From a virus, in IMG/VR virus record IMGVR_UViG_3300037285_000088, positions 1 to 29,229 of that record: a DNA stretch of 29,229 nucleotides; one strand, given 5' to 3'. Within the stretch, counting starts at the first letter, position 1, and every line of letters starts with the position of its first letter. The translations under genes were made by a program, and so were the position numbers. This document shows positions 21,287 to 29,054 of this stretch, one piece after another. The notes under the pieces were generated by a model. That model was not told the origin of the DNA and ran no database searches. It saw only the letters and a list, made by a program, of their open reading frames with translations.

Positions 21287-22042
21287 TTAAAAGTCGCCGT
21301 ATATTCGGAGGACTTCCTTAACAGCAGCGTGTCTTTCAATATCGCCATGTTCAAATTCAACAACCGAAATACGGGTTGAATTATAGTTTCTTACTTGACC
21401 AATAAAGTCAAACAATCCGTTGTCTTTGAGCCTATCTGCTTGTGCAAGATCACCAGTAACAGTCATCTTAGATCCTTCGCCGATTCGTGTTAGTAACATT
21501 TTCATTTGACTAGGTGTTGCATTTTGCATTTCGTCTGCAATAATATATGCATCCTTAAATGTTCTACCACGCATGTATGCAAGTGGAGAAATTTCTATCA
21601 CTTGTTCAGCAATCATATTTTCAATTTCATTAGCATAGAAGTATTCTCTAAATACATCAAAAATTGGTCTAGTCCATGGAGCCATCTTCTGCTCCAATGT
21701 GCCAGGCAAGAAACCCAGATCTTCATCTGCGCTCACTGCTGGGCGTGTAACAACAATACGATCTACGCTACCTTCTAGAAAACATTTTACTGCCACCTGA
21801 CAAGCCAACATGGTTTTGCCGGTTCCTGCAGGACCTATCCCGAAGACTATGTCTTTCTGCTCGTCCGTTAGTTGTAACACGTAAGTTTCTTGATTTCTAT
21901 TTCTAGGAATGATGTCAACAGTCTTCTTCTTCTTTGGAAGAAAATTGTTAATCTTAACAACATTATTATCGGAGTTGTTGTTAGTATTGTTTTTCGAATA
22001 GTTTGATTGTTTCTTATTACTGTTAGCTCTAGCTTTACCCAT
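21287..22042 (-). CDS. phoH: PhoH-like P-loop ATPase
   Basis: A 251-aa PhoH-family protein on the - strand. Seen: Walker A GPAGTGKT (residues 70-77), RIVVTRPAVSADEDLGFLPG, PLAYMRGRTFKDAYIIADEM (Walker B region) and KMTVTGDLAQADR. PhoH-like proteins are predicted ATPases with RNA-related roles and are widespread in marine phages, where they were once tied to phosphate stress; the function is still open. The first ~40 residues are a low-complexity Asn/Ser/Lys tract not found in the core family. Shine-Dalgarno AGGAGG (- strand, 22048-22053) lies 5 bases before ATG. A late-promoter-like motif on the - strand (22108-22114) is about 65 bases upstream. Confidence 0.92.
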   Translation of the reverse strand: MGKARANSNKKQSNYSKNNTNNNSDNNVVKINNFLPKKKKTVDIIPRNRNQETYVLQLTDEQKDIVFGIGPAGTGKTMLACQVAVKCFLEGSVDRIVVTRPAVSADEDLGFLPGTLEQKMAPWTRPIFDVFREYFYANEIENMIAEQVIEISPLAYMRGRTFKDAYIIADEMQNATPSQMKMLLTRIGEGSKMTVTGDLAQADRLKDNGLFDFIGQVRNYNSTRISVVEFEHGDIERHAAVKEVLRIYGDF

Positions 22043-22107
22043 TCAGTCCTCCTGTAGGTAGTGTGGCAGAGTGATTAGTCCTTAACAGGACATCTTCCCT
22101 GCACTTG

Positions 22108-22114
22108 TATTTAT
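22108..22114 (-). promoter_or_regulatory. Late promoter-like motif for phoH
   Basis: TATTTAT on the + strand reads ATAAATA on the - strand, the core of the late promoter motif, about 65 bases upstream of the phoH ATG. The surrounding 22054-22186 gap also contains a GTCCT-TAAC-AGGAC hairpin (22078-22091). No other gene is visible in this gap. Confidence 0.45.
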
Positions 22115-22154
22115 CCCTCAATCTCGTGTTAAAACCACGCATTGAATGCAGATG

Positions 22155-22162
22155 ATAAATAT
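22155..22162 (+). promoter_or_regulatory. T4-like late promoter motif (ATAAATAT)
   Basis: ATAAATAT lies 24 bases before ATG 22187 and matches the late promoter element. A TATAAT hexamer (22169-22174) follows but has no good -35. A TAGGA ribosome-binding site (22176-22180) precedes the ATG. Together with the - strand motif at 22108-22114 the gap looks like a divergent late promoter region. Confidence 0.65.
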
Positions 22163-22186
22163 AATTAATATAATGTAGGAACTTTA

Positions 22187-22741
22187 ATGAGCAATATTCT
22201 TGACGAATTAGATGTAATTAAAAACATCGAAGGTATGTACGAAAGCAATAGTGCATTCGAAGTATTAAAAGACTTCGAAAGAGTTCTTGATGAACTAGAC
22301 ATTTATGTTTATAAAAATTGGCAAGACGGCGAACTAGCGTCTGGGCCAAACATCGACCGACATTGGATTTCTGCTAAGTTTTTCTGGAAGAGAGATAACA
22401 TGCCGGATCCAATGGGCGGCAAGCGCCTAATTGACTATGACTGCAAAGTGTCTTATCAAAAGTCGTACATTGCAAAACCAAGAAAAGTAAGAACACCAAA
22501 CGATTTACGGCCGGGTACCAAAAAAGGTAAAATGGACAGACAACCTATATGGATTGTTGAAATTCGTATGCCTAAAAAATTACTTGCTGATATGTATGCT
22601 GCTAACTTAGACAATTTAGATGATATAACAGACGGTGATGTAGAAGAAGCGCCGCAGGATGCACTGCCCGACGAAGTGTCACCAGAGACAGAAGACCAAG
22701 CTGCGCCGGATGCAGCCGGTGATAACGGAGGTGACTTATAA
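22187..22741 (+). CDS. Conserved-looking protein with acidic tail, unknown function
   Basis: A 184-aa protein with a folded part (residues 1-145) and an acidic, Pro/Asp/Glu-rich tail (VEEAPQDALPDEVSPETEDQ). The folded part includes DVIKNIEGMYESNSAFEVLK, DFERVLDELDIYVYKNWQDG, FFWKRDNMPDPMGGKRLIDY and PIWIVEIRMPKKLLADM. I recall close relatives as unannotated genes in many marine T4-like phages, but no function. A late promoter precedes it and it is coupled to the next gene by a TAATG overlap, so the two may form a virion or assembly pair. Confidence 0.72.
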   Translation: MSNILDELDVIKNIEGMYESNSAFEVLKDFERVLDELDIYVYKNWQDGELASGPNIDRHWISAKFFWKRDNMPDPMGGKRLIDYDCKVSYQKSYIAKPRKVRTPNDLRPGTKKGKMDRQPIWIVEIRMPKKLLADMYAANLDNLDDITDGDVEEAPQDALPDEVSPETEDQAAPDAAGDNGGDL

Positions 22742-23460
22742 TGGGGCTAGCAGCACACGATCTAAAAGACATGGTTGAACAAGTTTTTGAAATTGATTCA
22801 TACAGTAGTAAAATGGGAAATGATTCAAGCATTGTTGTTATAAGTTTCACAGTACATGAAGAGGCACCTGCACAAGATCTTGTAGCATTTATCGAAAAAG
22901 GTTACGGCTTTGTGCTGGATGCCGACTGTTCTAGTGGGGAACAAAACGACGGAATGTACAGAGTGTTTGTTGAAATCGAAAGAGATCCTGGAGTTTCTGA
23001 ACAAATTATGGAATTGATGGACGGTGTATCAAAACTTGCAGGAAGAAACGATTTTAAATTTAGATACTATAAGAGTTTTGAAAGTATTCCACTTACAATA
23101 GAAGAGCTAACAACTCACGTACCGACTGACCGAGCATCGTACGAATCTGTTGTAACTGAAACAAATATGAACAACTTTAAGAATTTCTTTAATAGAAGTT
23201 ACTTAGATGAAGTAACTCTAACTACCGATCAAGAACTTAGTATAAAGAAAGTTTTTGTAGATCCGGTTGTTTTTAAAGTTAAAGGATTTGGCGAAAGTGT
23301 ACAAGTAGACAAGTCAATAAACGAAAAAATAAACGTAGATGCATACGCCGAGCTATTATTTTTAACAAAATACATAGGCGATTACAACATAACAAAGTTT
23401 GGTGATCGCACACTGACTTTTGAAAACAACGGACACATGTTAGTCCTTGAAAGAATATAA
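22741..23460 (+). CDS. Conserved-looking 239-aa protein, unknown function
   Basis: A 239-aa protein with no motif I recognise. Patterns are of an alpha/beta fold: SIVVISFTVHEEAPAQDLVA, DGMYRVFVEIERDPGVSEQI (ferredoxin-like-fold strand and helix alternation), then LTTDQELSIKKVFVDPVVFK and NITKFGDRTLTFENNGHMLV. It starts by TAATG overlap with the acidic-tailed gene and ends next to the endolysin ribosome-binding site. Late expression and the neighbourhood suggest a structural protein, perhaps forming a complex with its partner; this is inference. Confidence 0.7.
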   Translation: MGLAAHDLKDMVEQVFEIDSYSSKMGNDSSIVVISFTVHEEAPAQDLVAFIEKGYGFVLDADCSSGEQNDGMYRVFVEIERDPGVSEQIMELMDGVSKLAGRNDFKFRYYKSFESIPLTIEELTTHVPTDRASYESVVTETNMNNFKNFFNRSYLDEVTLTTDQELSIKKVFVDPVVFKVKGFGESVQVDKSINEKINVDAYAELLFLTKYIGDYNITKFGDRTLTFENNGHMLVLERI

Positions 23461-23470
23461 AGGAGATACA

Positions 23471-24298
23471 ATGACATTTAAATTTGATTTTAAAGAGAAT
23501 ATGACCATCGAGCTTCTACGTGGTAATACCGAAGCAGATGATTGGCATGATGCAATGCATGAGGTATTACCGCTTTGGGACATAGATACTGTCAATCGAG
23601 TTGCAGGATTCATATCGCAATGCAGTCACGAATCAGGAAATTTTGCAAAGCTTTCTGAAAACATGAATTATAGTGCAGATAGATTAAATGTAATATTTCC
23701 AAAGTACTTCAAGAGAGCAGGGCGCGATGCAAACTCATATCACCGACGCCCAAGAGCTATTGCAAACGTAGTTTATGCAAACAGAATGGGCAATGGCGGC
23801 GCAGCAAGCGACGACGGTTGGAAGTTTAGAGGCGGCGGCCTATTACACCTTACTGGAAGAAACAACTATACTGCATTCGGCAGAGCTGTTAGAATGTCAC
23901 CAGAGCAGGCTGCTGTATATGTAAGAACTAAGAAAGGTGCAGTTGATAGTGCATGCTGGTTCTGGGAAGAAAACAATCTCAACAAGTTTTGCGACAGCGG
24001 CGATGTTAGACAGTTATCAAAAACCATTAACGGTGGTTGGAATGGGTTAGCCCATAGAATAGAAAACTGGGATCACGCTATTGCAGTCCTCGGCGGCGAC
24101 GTTGACGTACGATTCGAGACAGTGCGCGTAGGAAGCAGAGGCCCAACTGTTCGTGCATTACAAGAAGAACTTGAAATTACAGCTGATGGAATATTTGGTG
24201 TCGGTACCGAAGCACATTTAAAAGTATGGCAAGGCGAAGCCGGTCTTGTAGCAGACGGTGTTGCTGGCCCAAATACGCTAGCAAAGATGTTTGGGTAA
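23471..24298 (+). CDS. Endolysin: GH19 chitinase-like domain plus peptidoglycan-binding domain
   Basis: A 275-aa endolysin. Residues ~1-205 form a GH19 (chitinase/lysozyme-like) catalytic domain that cleaves peptidoglycan glycan strands; Glu54 in SQCSHESGNFAKLSENMNYS is the probable acid, and DGWKFRGGGLLHLTGRNNYT is the diagnostic substrate-cleft stretch. Residues ~217-275 (VRVGSRGPTVRALQEELEIT, DGIFGVGTEAHLKVWQ, LVADGVAGPNTLAKMF) are a PG_binding_1 domain. I choose ATG 23471, 5 bases after AAGGAG (23460-23465); TTG 23447 is in frame but unlikely. There is no signal peptide, so it needs a holin. TCCTT at 23444-23448 could pair with the AAGGA, but the stem is only 5 bp. It leads the lysis cassette. 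Confidence 0.9.
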   Translation: MTFKFDFKENMTIELLRGNTEADDWHDAMHEVLPLWDIDTVNRVAGFISQCSHESGNFAKLSENMNYSADRLNVIFPKYFKRAGRDANSYHRRPRAIANVVYANRMGNGGAASDDGWKFRGGGLLHLTGRNNYTAFGRAVRMSPEQAAVYVRTKKGAVDSACWFWEENNLNKFCDSGDVRQLSKTINGGWNGLAHRIENWDHAIAVLGGDVDVRFETVRVGSRGPTVRALQEELEITADGIFGVGTEAHLKVWQGEAGLVADGVAGPNTLAKMFG

Positions 24299-24302
24299 CA
24301 CT

Positions 24303-24758
24303 ATGAAAATAGCTGGCGCATTGTTAATCGTTATTGTAGTGTTGTGTGGTGGATTTTATTGGGACAAGCAGAGATCCTTGGCCAAGATCGACGGTCTTAC
24401 TGCTGACAACTCAGTGTTAACTGTTGCAGTTGGCTTAAACGAAGAAACTATTACTTCTCTTAGAGCAGACTATACACTTGTTCAACAAGAGGGCGAGCGT
24501 ATAAATCGAGAGTTTGCAAATGTGCGTAGACAAAATAGTTTGCTATCTGAAAAACTAAGTGAATCGGACATTGGATTTTTGGCTGCTAACAGACCAGAAC
24601 TAATTGAAAGATTGATAAACAACGGGTCAGACAACGCCGCAAGGTGTTTTGAAATACTGTCTGGTGCTAATCTAACACAACAAGAAAGGAATGCAACTAA
24701 TGCGACATCTTTTAATTCTGAGTGTCCTTGGCTTTGGCCTAATGGCATGCGGCCCTAA
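24303..24758 (+). CDS. i-spanin (Rz-like inner-membrane spanin)
   Basis: A 151-aa protein with an N-terminal membrane anchor (residues 3-22, IAGALLIVIVVLCGGFYW) and a long periplasmic coiled coil (ETITSLRADYTLVQQEGERI, NREFANVRRQNSLLSEKLSE), the design of Rz-type i-spanins that link the inner membrane to an outer-membrane lipoprotein during lysis. Its end overlaps the o-spanin gene by 59 bases in another frame, the classic Rz/Rz1 layout. I choose ATG 24303 because TTG 24291 is inside the endolysin end. Identification rests on topology and context, not on close similarity. Confidence 0.78.
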   Translation: MKIAGALLIVIVVLCGGFYWDKQRSLAKIDGLTADNSVLTVAVGLNEETITSLRADYTLVQQEGERINREFANVRRQNSLLSEKLSESDIGFLAANRPELIERLINNGSDNAARCFEILSGANLTQQERNATNATSFNSECPWLWPNGMRP

Positions 24759-25077
24759 CAGGCCGCCTCTTGAAATTTCAACTACCCCAGTTGCTAGACC
24801 TACACTAGTGTTACCGGCAGTTGACGAAGTGCAGGCGCGACCAGTAGAATGGATTATTATCACAGTTGACAACTTTGAAGAAAAGATGGGCGAACTTGCT
24901 GCATCAGGAGAAGCAATTGTTGTGTTCGGCGTTACTAGCACTGGATACGAAAATCTAAGTTTGAACTTATCAGACATACGGGCGCTAGTTGAACAACAAC
25001 AACAAATTATTATAGCATACGATCGTTATTACAATCAAGCCGACAGGGCACTAGCCGGAGCAGTAATAATAGATTAA
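24700..25077 (+). CDS. o-spanin (Rz1-like outer-membrane lipoprotein)
   Basis: A 125-aa lipoprotein with a signal peptide ending in a lipobox (HLLILSVLGFGLMACG, Cys at about residue 18), followed by a Pro-containing segment (GPNRPPLEISTTPVARPTLV), as in Rz1-type o-spanins. The mature part continues with WIIITVDNFEEKMGELA and an acidic/helical end. I prefer ATG 24700 since GAAAGGA (24684-24690) is 9 bases upstream; ATG 24691 directly abuts it. The start lies inside the i-spanin gene. At ~107 mature residues it is longer than lambda Rz1 (40 aa), but comparable to separated spanin partners. The pair should fuse inner and outer membranes after peptidoglycan cleavage. Confidence 0.82.
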   Translation: MRHLLILSVLGFGLMACGPNRPPLEISTTPVARPTLVLPAVDEVQARPVEWIIITVDNFEEKMGELAASGEAIVVFGVTSTGYENLSLNLSDIRALVEQQQQIIIAYDRYYNQADRALAGAVIID

Positions 25078-25100
25078 CATAGGCATTTAGGAGGGTACCG

Positions 25101-25499
25101 ATGCCAAGAGAATTTCCAGAAGACGATCAACCTACTCATAACAGTCGCAGAGGGCAATCTGTTGAGCAGAATGACGATACTCGCGATATTGTTATTGAAA
25201 GTAGTGAAACAGGCGTTACACGAAGAATTAAACTAGATTTAGAAGTTGACGCCACTGCAAAAGATATAGGGCCGAATCCTTACAACAAATGGATACACAT
25301 GGCTAAAGCATTTGATGCGTGGCGGCCGTTTCCGCGACTGTTTATCGGCATATACATTTACATATTGTATCGTTCAATTGAATGGTATATATTGCTTGTT
25401 GACCCGACTATGGAACAAAGTGGCTTTATCTCTGTTATTATTGGAGCAGGAGCTGCATGGTTCGGGCTTTATGTCGGATCTGGCCGAAGCAACAGATAA
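25101..25499 (+). CDS. Two-pass membrane protein, holin candidate
   Basis: A 132-aa protein with a ~75-residue hydrophilic N-terminus and two hydrophobic segments, residues 80-99 (FIGIYIYILYRSIEWYILL) and 108-126 (GFISVIIGAGAAWFGLYVG), then a short SGRSNR tail. The second segment resembles small holin membrane spans in marine phages. It follows endolysin and both spanins directly, so it could be the holin that releases endolysin. The large N-terminal domain is unusual for a simple holin and might regulate timing. AGGAGGG just upstream of ATG 25101 gives a strong ribosome-binding site. Confidence 0.65.
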   Translation: MPREFPEDDQPTHNSRRGQSVEQNDDTRDIVIESSETGVTRRIKLDLEVDATAKDIGPNPYNKWIHMAKAFDAWRPFPRLFIGIYIYILYRSIEWYILLVDPTMEQSGFISVIIGAGAAWFGLYVGSGRSNR

Positions 25500-25517
25500 C
25501 CTCTAATAAGTATATGC

Positions 25518-26315
25518 ATGAACTATTACAACATATTAGGTGTTTCTAACACAGCAAGTAACGATGACATTAAACAAGCTTACCGTACGCTTGCAAAACA
25601 ACATCATCCCGATACCGGAGGCGATGAAACAAAATTCAAAGAGATCAACGAAGCATACCAAACATTAAAAAATGAAAACACGCGGCAAGAATACGACCAA
25701 CCGAAACAAAGAGTAAATGTCAATCCTGCTGATTTTGAAGATATGTTTTCGTCATTCTTTGGTCAACGGCAAGCCCAACAGCGCAATAGAGATGTCAAAA
25801 TTGCTGTTACCATATCACTGGAAGAAGTTGCAGTAGGCAAAGATATAACAGTAAAGTATACATTGGCAAACGGACAAGACACAACTGCAACTATTAAAAT
25901 ACACCCTGGGACCGAAAACGGCGAAGCAATTAGATACAAAGGCCTTGGAGACAATGCTGCCATTCAGTTGCCACGCGGTGACTTGCTAGTGTTTGTAAAT
26001 GTACTGCGACACAAACAGTTTGACAGAGACAGAAATCATGTGTATACTACATATGATATCAGTGTACTTGACCTTATACTAGGAACAAAGATAACTGTAC
26101 AATCGCTAGTAGGACATAAAATTGCAATTAACATTCCGAAAGGCACGCAATCCGGTACTGTAATGGGTGTCTCGGGGCACGGTTTGCCCAACTTACGCGC
26201 AGGAATTACTGGAAACTTTTATGTTGTATTAAAAGGAAAAGTACCAACACTTCTTACTGATGAAATTTTAACAAGGATTAAAGACATAAATGATGAAATT
26301 AATAAAAGCACCTAG
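25518..26315 (+). CDS. J-domain co-chaperone (CbpA/DnaJ type II, no zinc finger)
   Basis: A 265-aa DnaJ-like protein. Residues 1-60 are a J-domain with the HPD motif (His30-Pro31-Asp32 in KQHHPDTGGDE) that stimulates DnaK ATPase. A short linker (QRVNVNPADFEDMFSSFFG) resembles the CbpA-type link, and residues ~90-260 are the two beta-sandwich substrate-binding domains (VTISLEEVAVGKDITVKYTL, PRGDLLVFVNVLRHKQFDRD, YDISVLDLILGTKITVQSL, GHGLPNLRAGITGNFYVVLK). The Cys-rich zinc finger of type I DnaJ is absent. Host DnaK would be the partner. It overlaps the deformylase gene by 26 bases and heads a J-protein/deformylase/ClpA operon. A DnaJ-type zinc finger is encoded separately at 16129-16575. Confidence 0.9.
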   Translation: MNYYNILGVSNTASNDDIKQAYRTLAKQHHPDTGGDETKFKEINEAYQTLKNENTRQEYDQPKQRVNVNPADFEDMFSSFFGQRQAQQRNRDVKIAVTISLEEVAVGKDITVKYTLANGQDTTATIKIHPGTENGEAIRYKGLGDNAAIQLPRGDLLVFVNVLRHKQFDRDRNHVYTTYDISVLDLILGTKITVQSLVGHKIAINIPKGTQSGTVMGVSGHGLPNLRAGITGNFYVVLKGKVPTLLTDEILTRIKDINDEINKST

Positions 26316-26805
26316 TGCGATGCTTGAGTCGCCGGTGCTTCCGTTTGATCTACAACAGATACATCCAGCAGCTATTGCAGTAGACATGCTAGACTTAATG
26401 CATAAAGAGAGCGGACTAGGTCTAAGTGCTAATCAAGTAGGACTAAACGCACAAATATTTGTTATGAAAGCAATCCTAAACAAAACATACGGTTCACCGT
26501 TGGTGGTGATTAATCCAAGCATCAAAAGTATTAGCAACGAACGAGAAGAAGGCGTCGAAGGGTGCCTTAGTCATCCAGGATTATACTTAAAAGTCAAGAG
26601 ACCGTTAAGTGTTGTAGTAAAATTTGAGACCTTGACAGATGACTTTAAGTCTGTTATAAATGTAGAGACTAAGTTTGATGACATTGATGCACGAGTGTTC
26701 TTACACGAATACGATCACCTACACGGCATCCAATTTATTAATAGAGTCAGTAAACTTAAACTAACAATGGCTGAAAAGCGTAGAAACAAGAAGGAACACA
26801 TATGA
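26290..26805 (+). CDS. def: Peptide deformylase
   Basis: A 171-aa peptide deformylase, which removes the formyl group from nascent proteins on the ribosome. The three family motifs are present: GLGLSANQ (residues 42-49, Ser replacing the usual Ala), EGCLS (90-94, Cys92 is a metal ligand) and HEYDH (139-143, His139 and His143 are ligands and Glu140 is catalytic). Bacterial deformylases normally use iron. The usual size is 165-190, but many phage versions are shorter, so this one has a full C-terminal helix (VSKLKLTMAEKRRNKKE). ATG 26290 lies inside the J-protein gene (26-base overlap) and the end overlaps clpA by ATGA. Confidence 0.93.
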   Translation: MMKLIKAPSAMLESPVLPFDLQQIHPAAIAVDMLDLMHKESGLGLSANQVGLNAQIFVMKAILNKTYGSPLVVINPSIKSISNEREEGVEGCLSHPGLYLKVKRPLSVVVKFETLTDDFKSVINVETKFDDIDARVFLHEYDHLHGIQFINRVSKLKLTMAEKRRNKKEHI

Positions 26806-29054
26806 TTGACCCAAGCGACGCGTTAAAAGCAGTATTTGACCAGGCTGTAAAAAGTGCTGTAAATAGCCAACATGAGTACGTAACACTAGAGCATTTGCTC
26901 AGTGCAATGCTCGACGACGATGATTTCAAAGATGTAGTTGAAGATTTTGGCGCAAATACAGAATTTATGAAGAGCAATCTTGATAATTACATTAAGAACA
27001 AACTAGACGAGATCAAAACCACCGAAGATAATTTTAAACCTAAAAAAACAGCAACAGTAGAACGAGTGCTGAATCGCGCATTTGCGCAGATACTGTTCCA
27101 AGGCCGAGACCAGATCGAAGTAAGTGATGTGTTTATTAGTGTACTAACTGAGAAACGGTCATATGCATATTTCGTTACACAGCAAGCAGACATCGACAAA
27201 GAAAAGTTCCTTGTACATGTAGGCAACGAAGTGACACTCGGCGCCGAAGGTGAAGACCAAGAAAATGCAGGGCCGGCTAATAAAGCACTCAAGGCATTTG
27301 CGTCGGATCTTAATCAAGAAGTAGTCGACGGCAAGATTGATCCTGTTATTGGACGAACTGAAGAAATCGAACAAGTTGCACTAGCACTTGGTCGCCGTAG
27401 TAAAAGCAACGTGTTGCTAGTTGGCGATCCAGGAGTGGGTAAAACTGCCATTGCCGAAGGTCTTGCTTGGCGTATTGAAAACGGCGAAGTTCCAAAGTTC
27501 TTGCTGGAATACAAAGTGTTCAGCTTGGACATTGGCGCAATGCTTGCAGGATCCAAATACCGAGGCGATTTTGAAGAACGTTTCAAGCTTGTGCTGTCTG
27601 CATTGCAGAAAAAAGGCAAGACTATTATGTTTATTGACGAAGCACACATGATTAGTGGTGCTGGGTCGGGTGGACAAAACAGCGCAAATGATCTTGCTAA
27701 CATGCTCAAGCCGGCACTTAGCAAAGGAAACATTAAAGTTGTTGCATCCACAACCTGGGAGGAGTACCGCAAGTACTTTGAGAAAGACCGTGCATTGATG
27801 CGGCGGTTTCAGCGCGTTGGTATTGATGAACCTACAGAGAAGATGTCAGTTGAAATTCTTAGGGGTATCCGTGGGTACTACGAAGACTTTCACAATGTTA
27901 CGATCACTGACGAAGCAATTGATGAAGCAGTCAAGCTTAGTGTAAAGTATCAGTCAGACAAGAAATTGCCAGACAAGGCAATTGATCTAATTGACGTTGC
28001 ATGTTCTCGATTTAAAGTAAATGAGCAAGATGAAGATTGTGTGGTACATGCAACGAACATTCAATTCGAACTTGCTAAAATTGTTAATATCCCCGAAGAC
28101 CGAATTGCCGAGAAAGAAACTTCTAACCTCGAACACTTAGAAGATAATCTTAAAGGTAGCGTATACGGACAAGATGAGGCAATCGAAAGCATTGTTGACA
28201 AAATTCTTGTTAGTCAAGCTGGTCTAAAGCCCGACGACAAGCCAGTTGGTAGCTTTGTGTTTATGGGACCGACCGGAACAGGCAAGACAGAAACTGCAAA
28301 GCAACTTGCGCACCATCTTGGTGTGAAGCTTGTGCGGTTTGACATGTCGGAGTATCAAGAAAAGCATAGTCTTTCAAAGTTTATTGGTTCTCCTCCGGGA
28401 TACGTTGGGTTTGACGACAATGCAGGCCAACTGATCGTAAAGCTGCAAGAAAATCCCAACTGTGTTCTATTGCTGGACGAGATTGAAAAAGCACACCCTG
28501 ACGTTACGTCTGTGTTGCTCCAGCTTATGGATAACGGCAAGGTAACAGGATCCAACGGCAAGGAAGCGGATGCTCGTAACTGTGTGCTGATCCTTACTAC
28601 AAACCTGGGCGCGAAAGATGCCGAGAAGAACAGCATCGGATTTGGCAACGATCTTGAAAAAGGATATGACAGTAGCGAGATGAAGAACTTCTTTGCTCCC
28701 GAATTCCGTAACAGGCTCGACGGTACAATTACGTTTGCTAAACTTGGTAAGCCGGTGATGATGAAGATCGTTGGCAAGTTCCTCGGAGAACTTAGAAAGC
28801 AGGTTGAAGAAAAAGGTATCAGCGTTACTGTTTCAAATGAAGCACTGGACTACCTTGTTGACAAGGGATTTGACCCAAAGATGGGCGCAAGGCCATTGCA
28901 GCGTGTTATTGACAAGGACATCAAGCGTCCGCTATCAAGACTGATGCTGTTTGGCAACCTTAAGAACGGCGGCACTATTAATATCGACGTAGTTGATAGT
29001 AAGATCGATCTTAAGGTAACTGCACATGAGCAATCTGAAACTACTGGAGTCTAA
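26802..29054 (+). CDS. clpA: ClpA-type AAA+ unfoldase
   Basis: A 750-aa ClpA homologue (E. coli ClpA 758 aa), an unfoldase that feeds proteins to ClpP. Order: N-domain (residues 1-145, with HEYVTLEHLLSAMLDD), AAA D1 with Walker A GDPGVGKT (208-215) and Walker B IMFIDEAH, the GAGSGGQ pore segment, then AAA D2 with Walker A GPTGTGKT (489-496), Walker B VLLLDEIEKAHPD and the arginine-finger segment APEFRNRLDG. In D2 the loop SIGFGND carries an IGF tripeptide (612-614), the position where ClpA/ClpX dock into ClpP. No long middle domain (ClpB-type) is present. No ClpP gene lies in the window, so host ClpP is the likely partner. It is the last complete gene of the operon. Confidence 0.95.
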   Translation: MIDPSDALKAVFDQAVKSAVNSQHEYVTLEHLLSAMLDDDDFKDVVEDFGANTEFMKSNLDNYIKNKLDEIKTTEDNFKPKKTATVERVLNRAFAQILFQGRDQIEVSDVFISVLTEKRSYAYFVTQQADIDKEKFLVHVGNEVTLGAEGEDQENAGPANKALKAFASDLNQEVVDGKIDPVIGRTEEIEQVALALGRRSKSNVLLVGDPGVGKTAIAEGLAWRIENGEVPKFLLEYKVFSLDIGAMLAGSKYRGDFEERFKLVLSALQKKGKTIMFIDEAHMISGAGSGGQNSANDLANMLKPALSKGNIKVVASTTWEEYRKYFEKDRALMRRFQRVGIDEPTEKMSVEILRGIRGYYEDFHNVTITDEAIDEAVKLSVKYQSDKKLPDKAIDLIDVACSRFKVNEQDEDCVVHATNIQFELAKIVNIPEDRIAEKETSNLEHLEDNLKGSVYGQDEAIESIVDKILVSQAGLKPDDKPVGSFVFMGPTGTGKTETAKQLAHHLGVKLVRFDMSEYQEKHSLSKFIGSPPGYVGFDDNAGQLIVKLQENPNCVLLLDEIEKAHPDVTSVLLQLMDNGKVTGSNGKEADARNCVLILTTNLGAKDAEKNSIGFGNDLEKGYDSSEMKNFFAPEFRNRLDGTITFAKLGKPVMMKIVGKFLGELRKQVEEKGISVTVSNEALDYLVDKGFDPKMGARPLQRVIDKDIKRPLSRLMLFGNLKNGGTINIDVVDSKIDLKVTAHEQSETTGV

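Noticed and set aside
22065-22135. Possible tRNA (GGCAGAGTGATTAG resembles a D-arm)
   Set aside because: No anticodon arm with a 7-base loop, no TTC-containing T-arm and no pairing acceptor ends could be found.
23444-23465. TCCTT/AAGGA pairing over the endolysin ribosome-binding site
   Set aside because: Only five base pairs with an 11-base loop, and the left arm is coding sequence of the upstream gene; too weak for a separate claim.
27314-27772. 152-aa - strand frame within clpA
   Set aside because: Shadow of the D1 domain coding sequence; Ser/Leu-rich, without ribosome-binding site.
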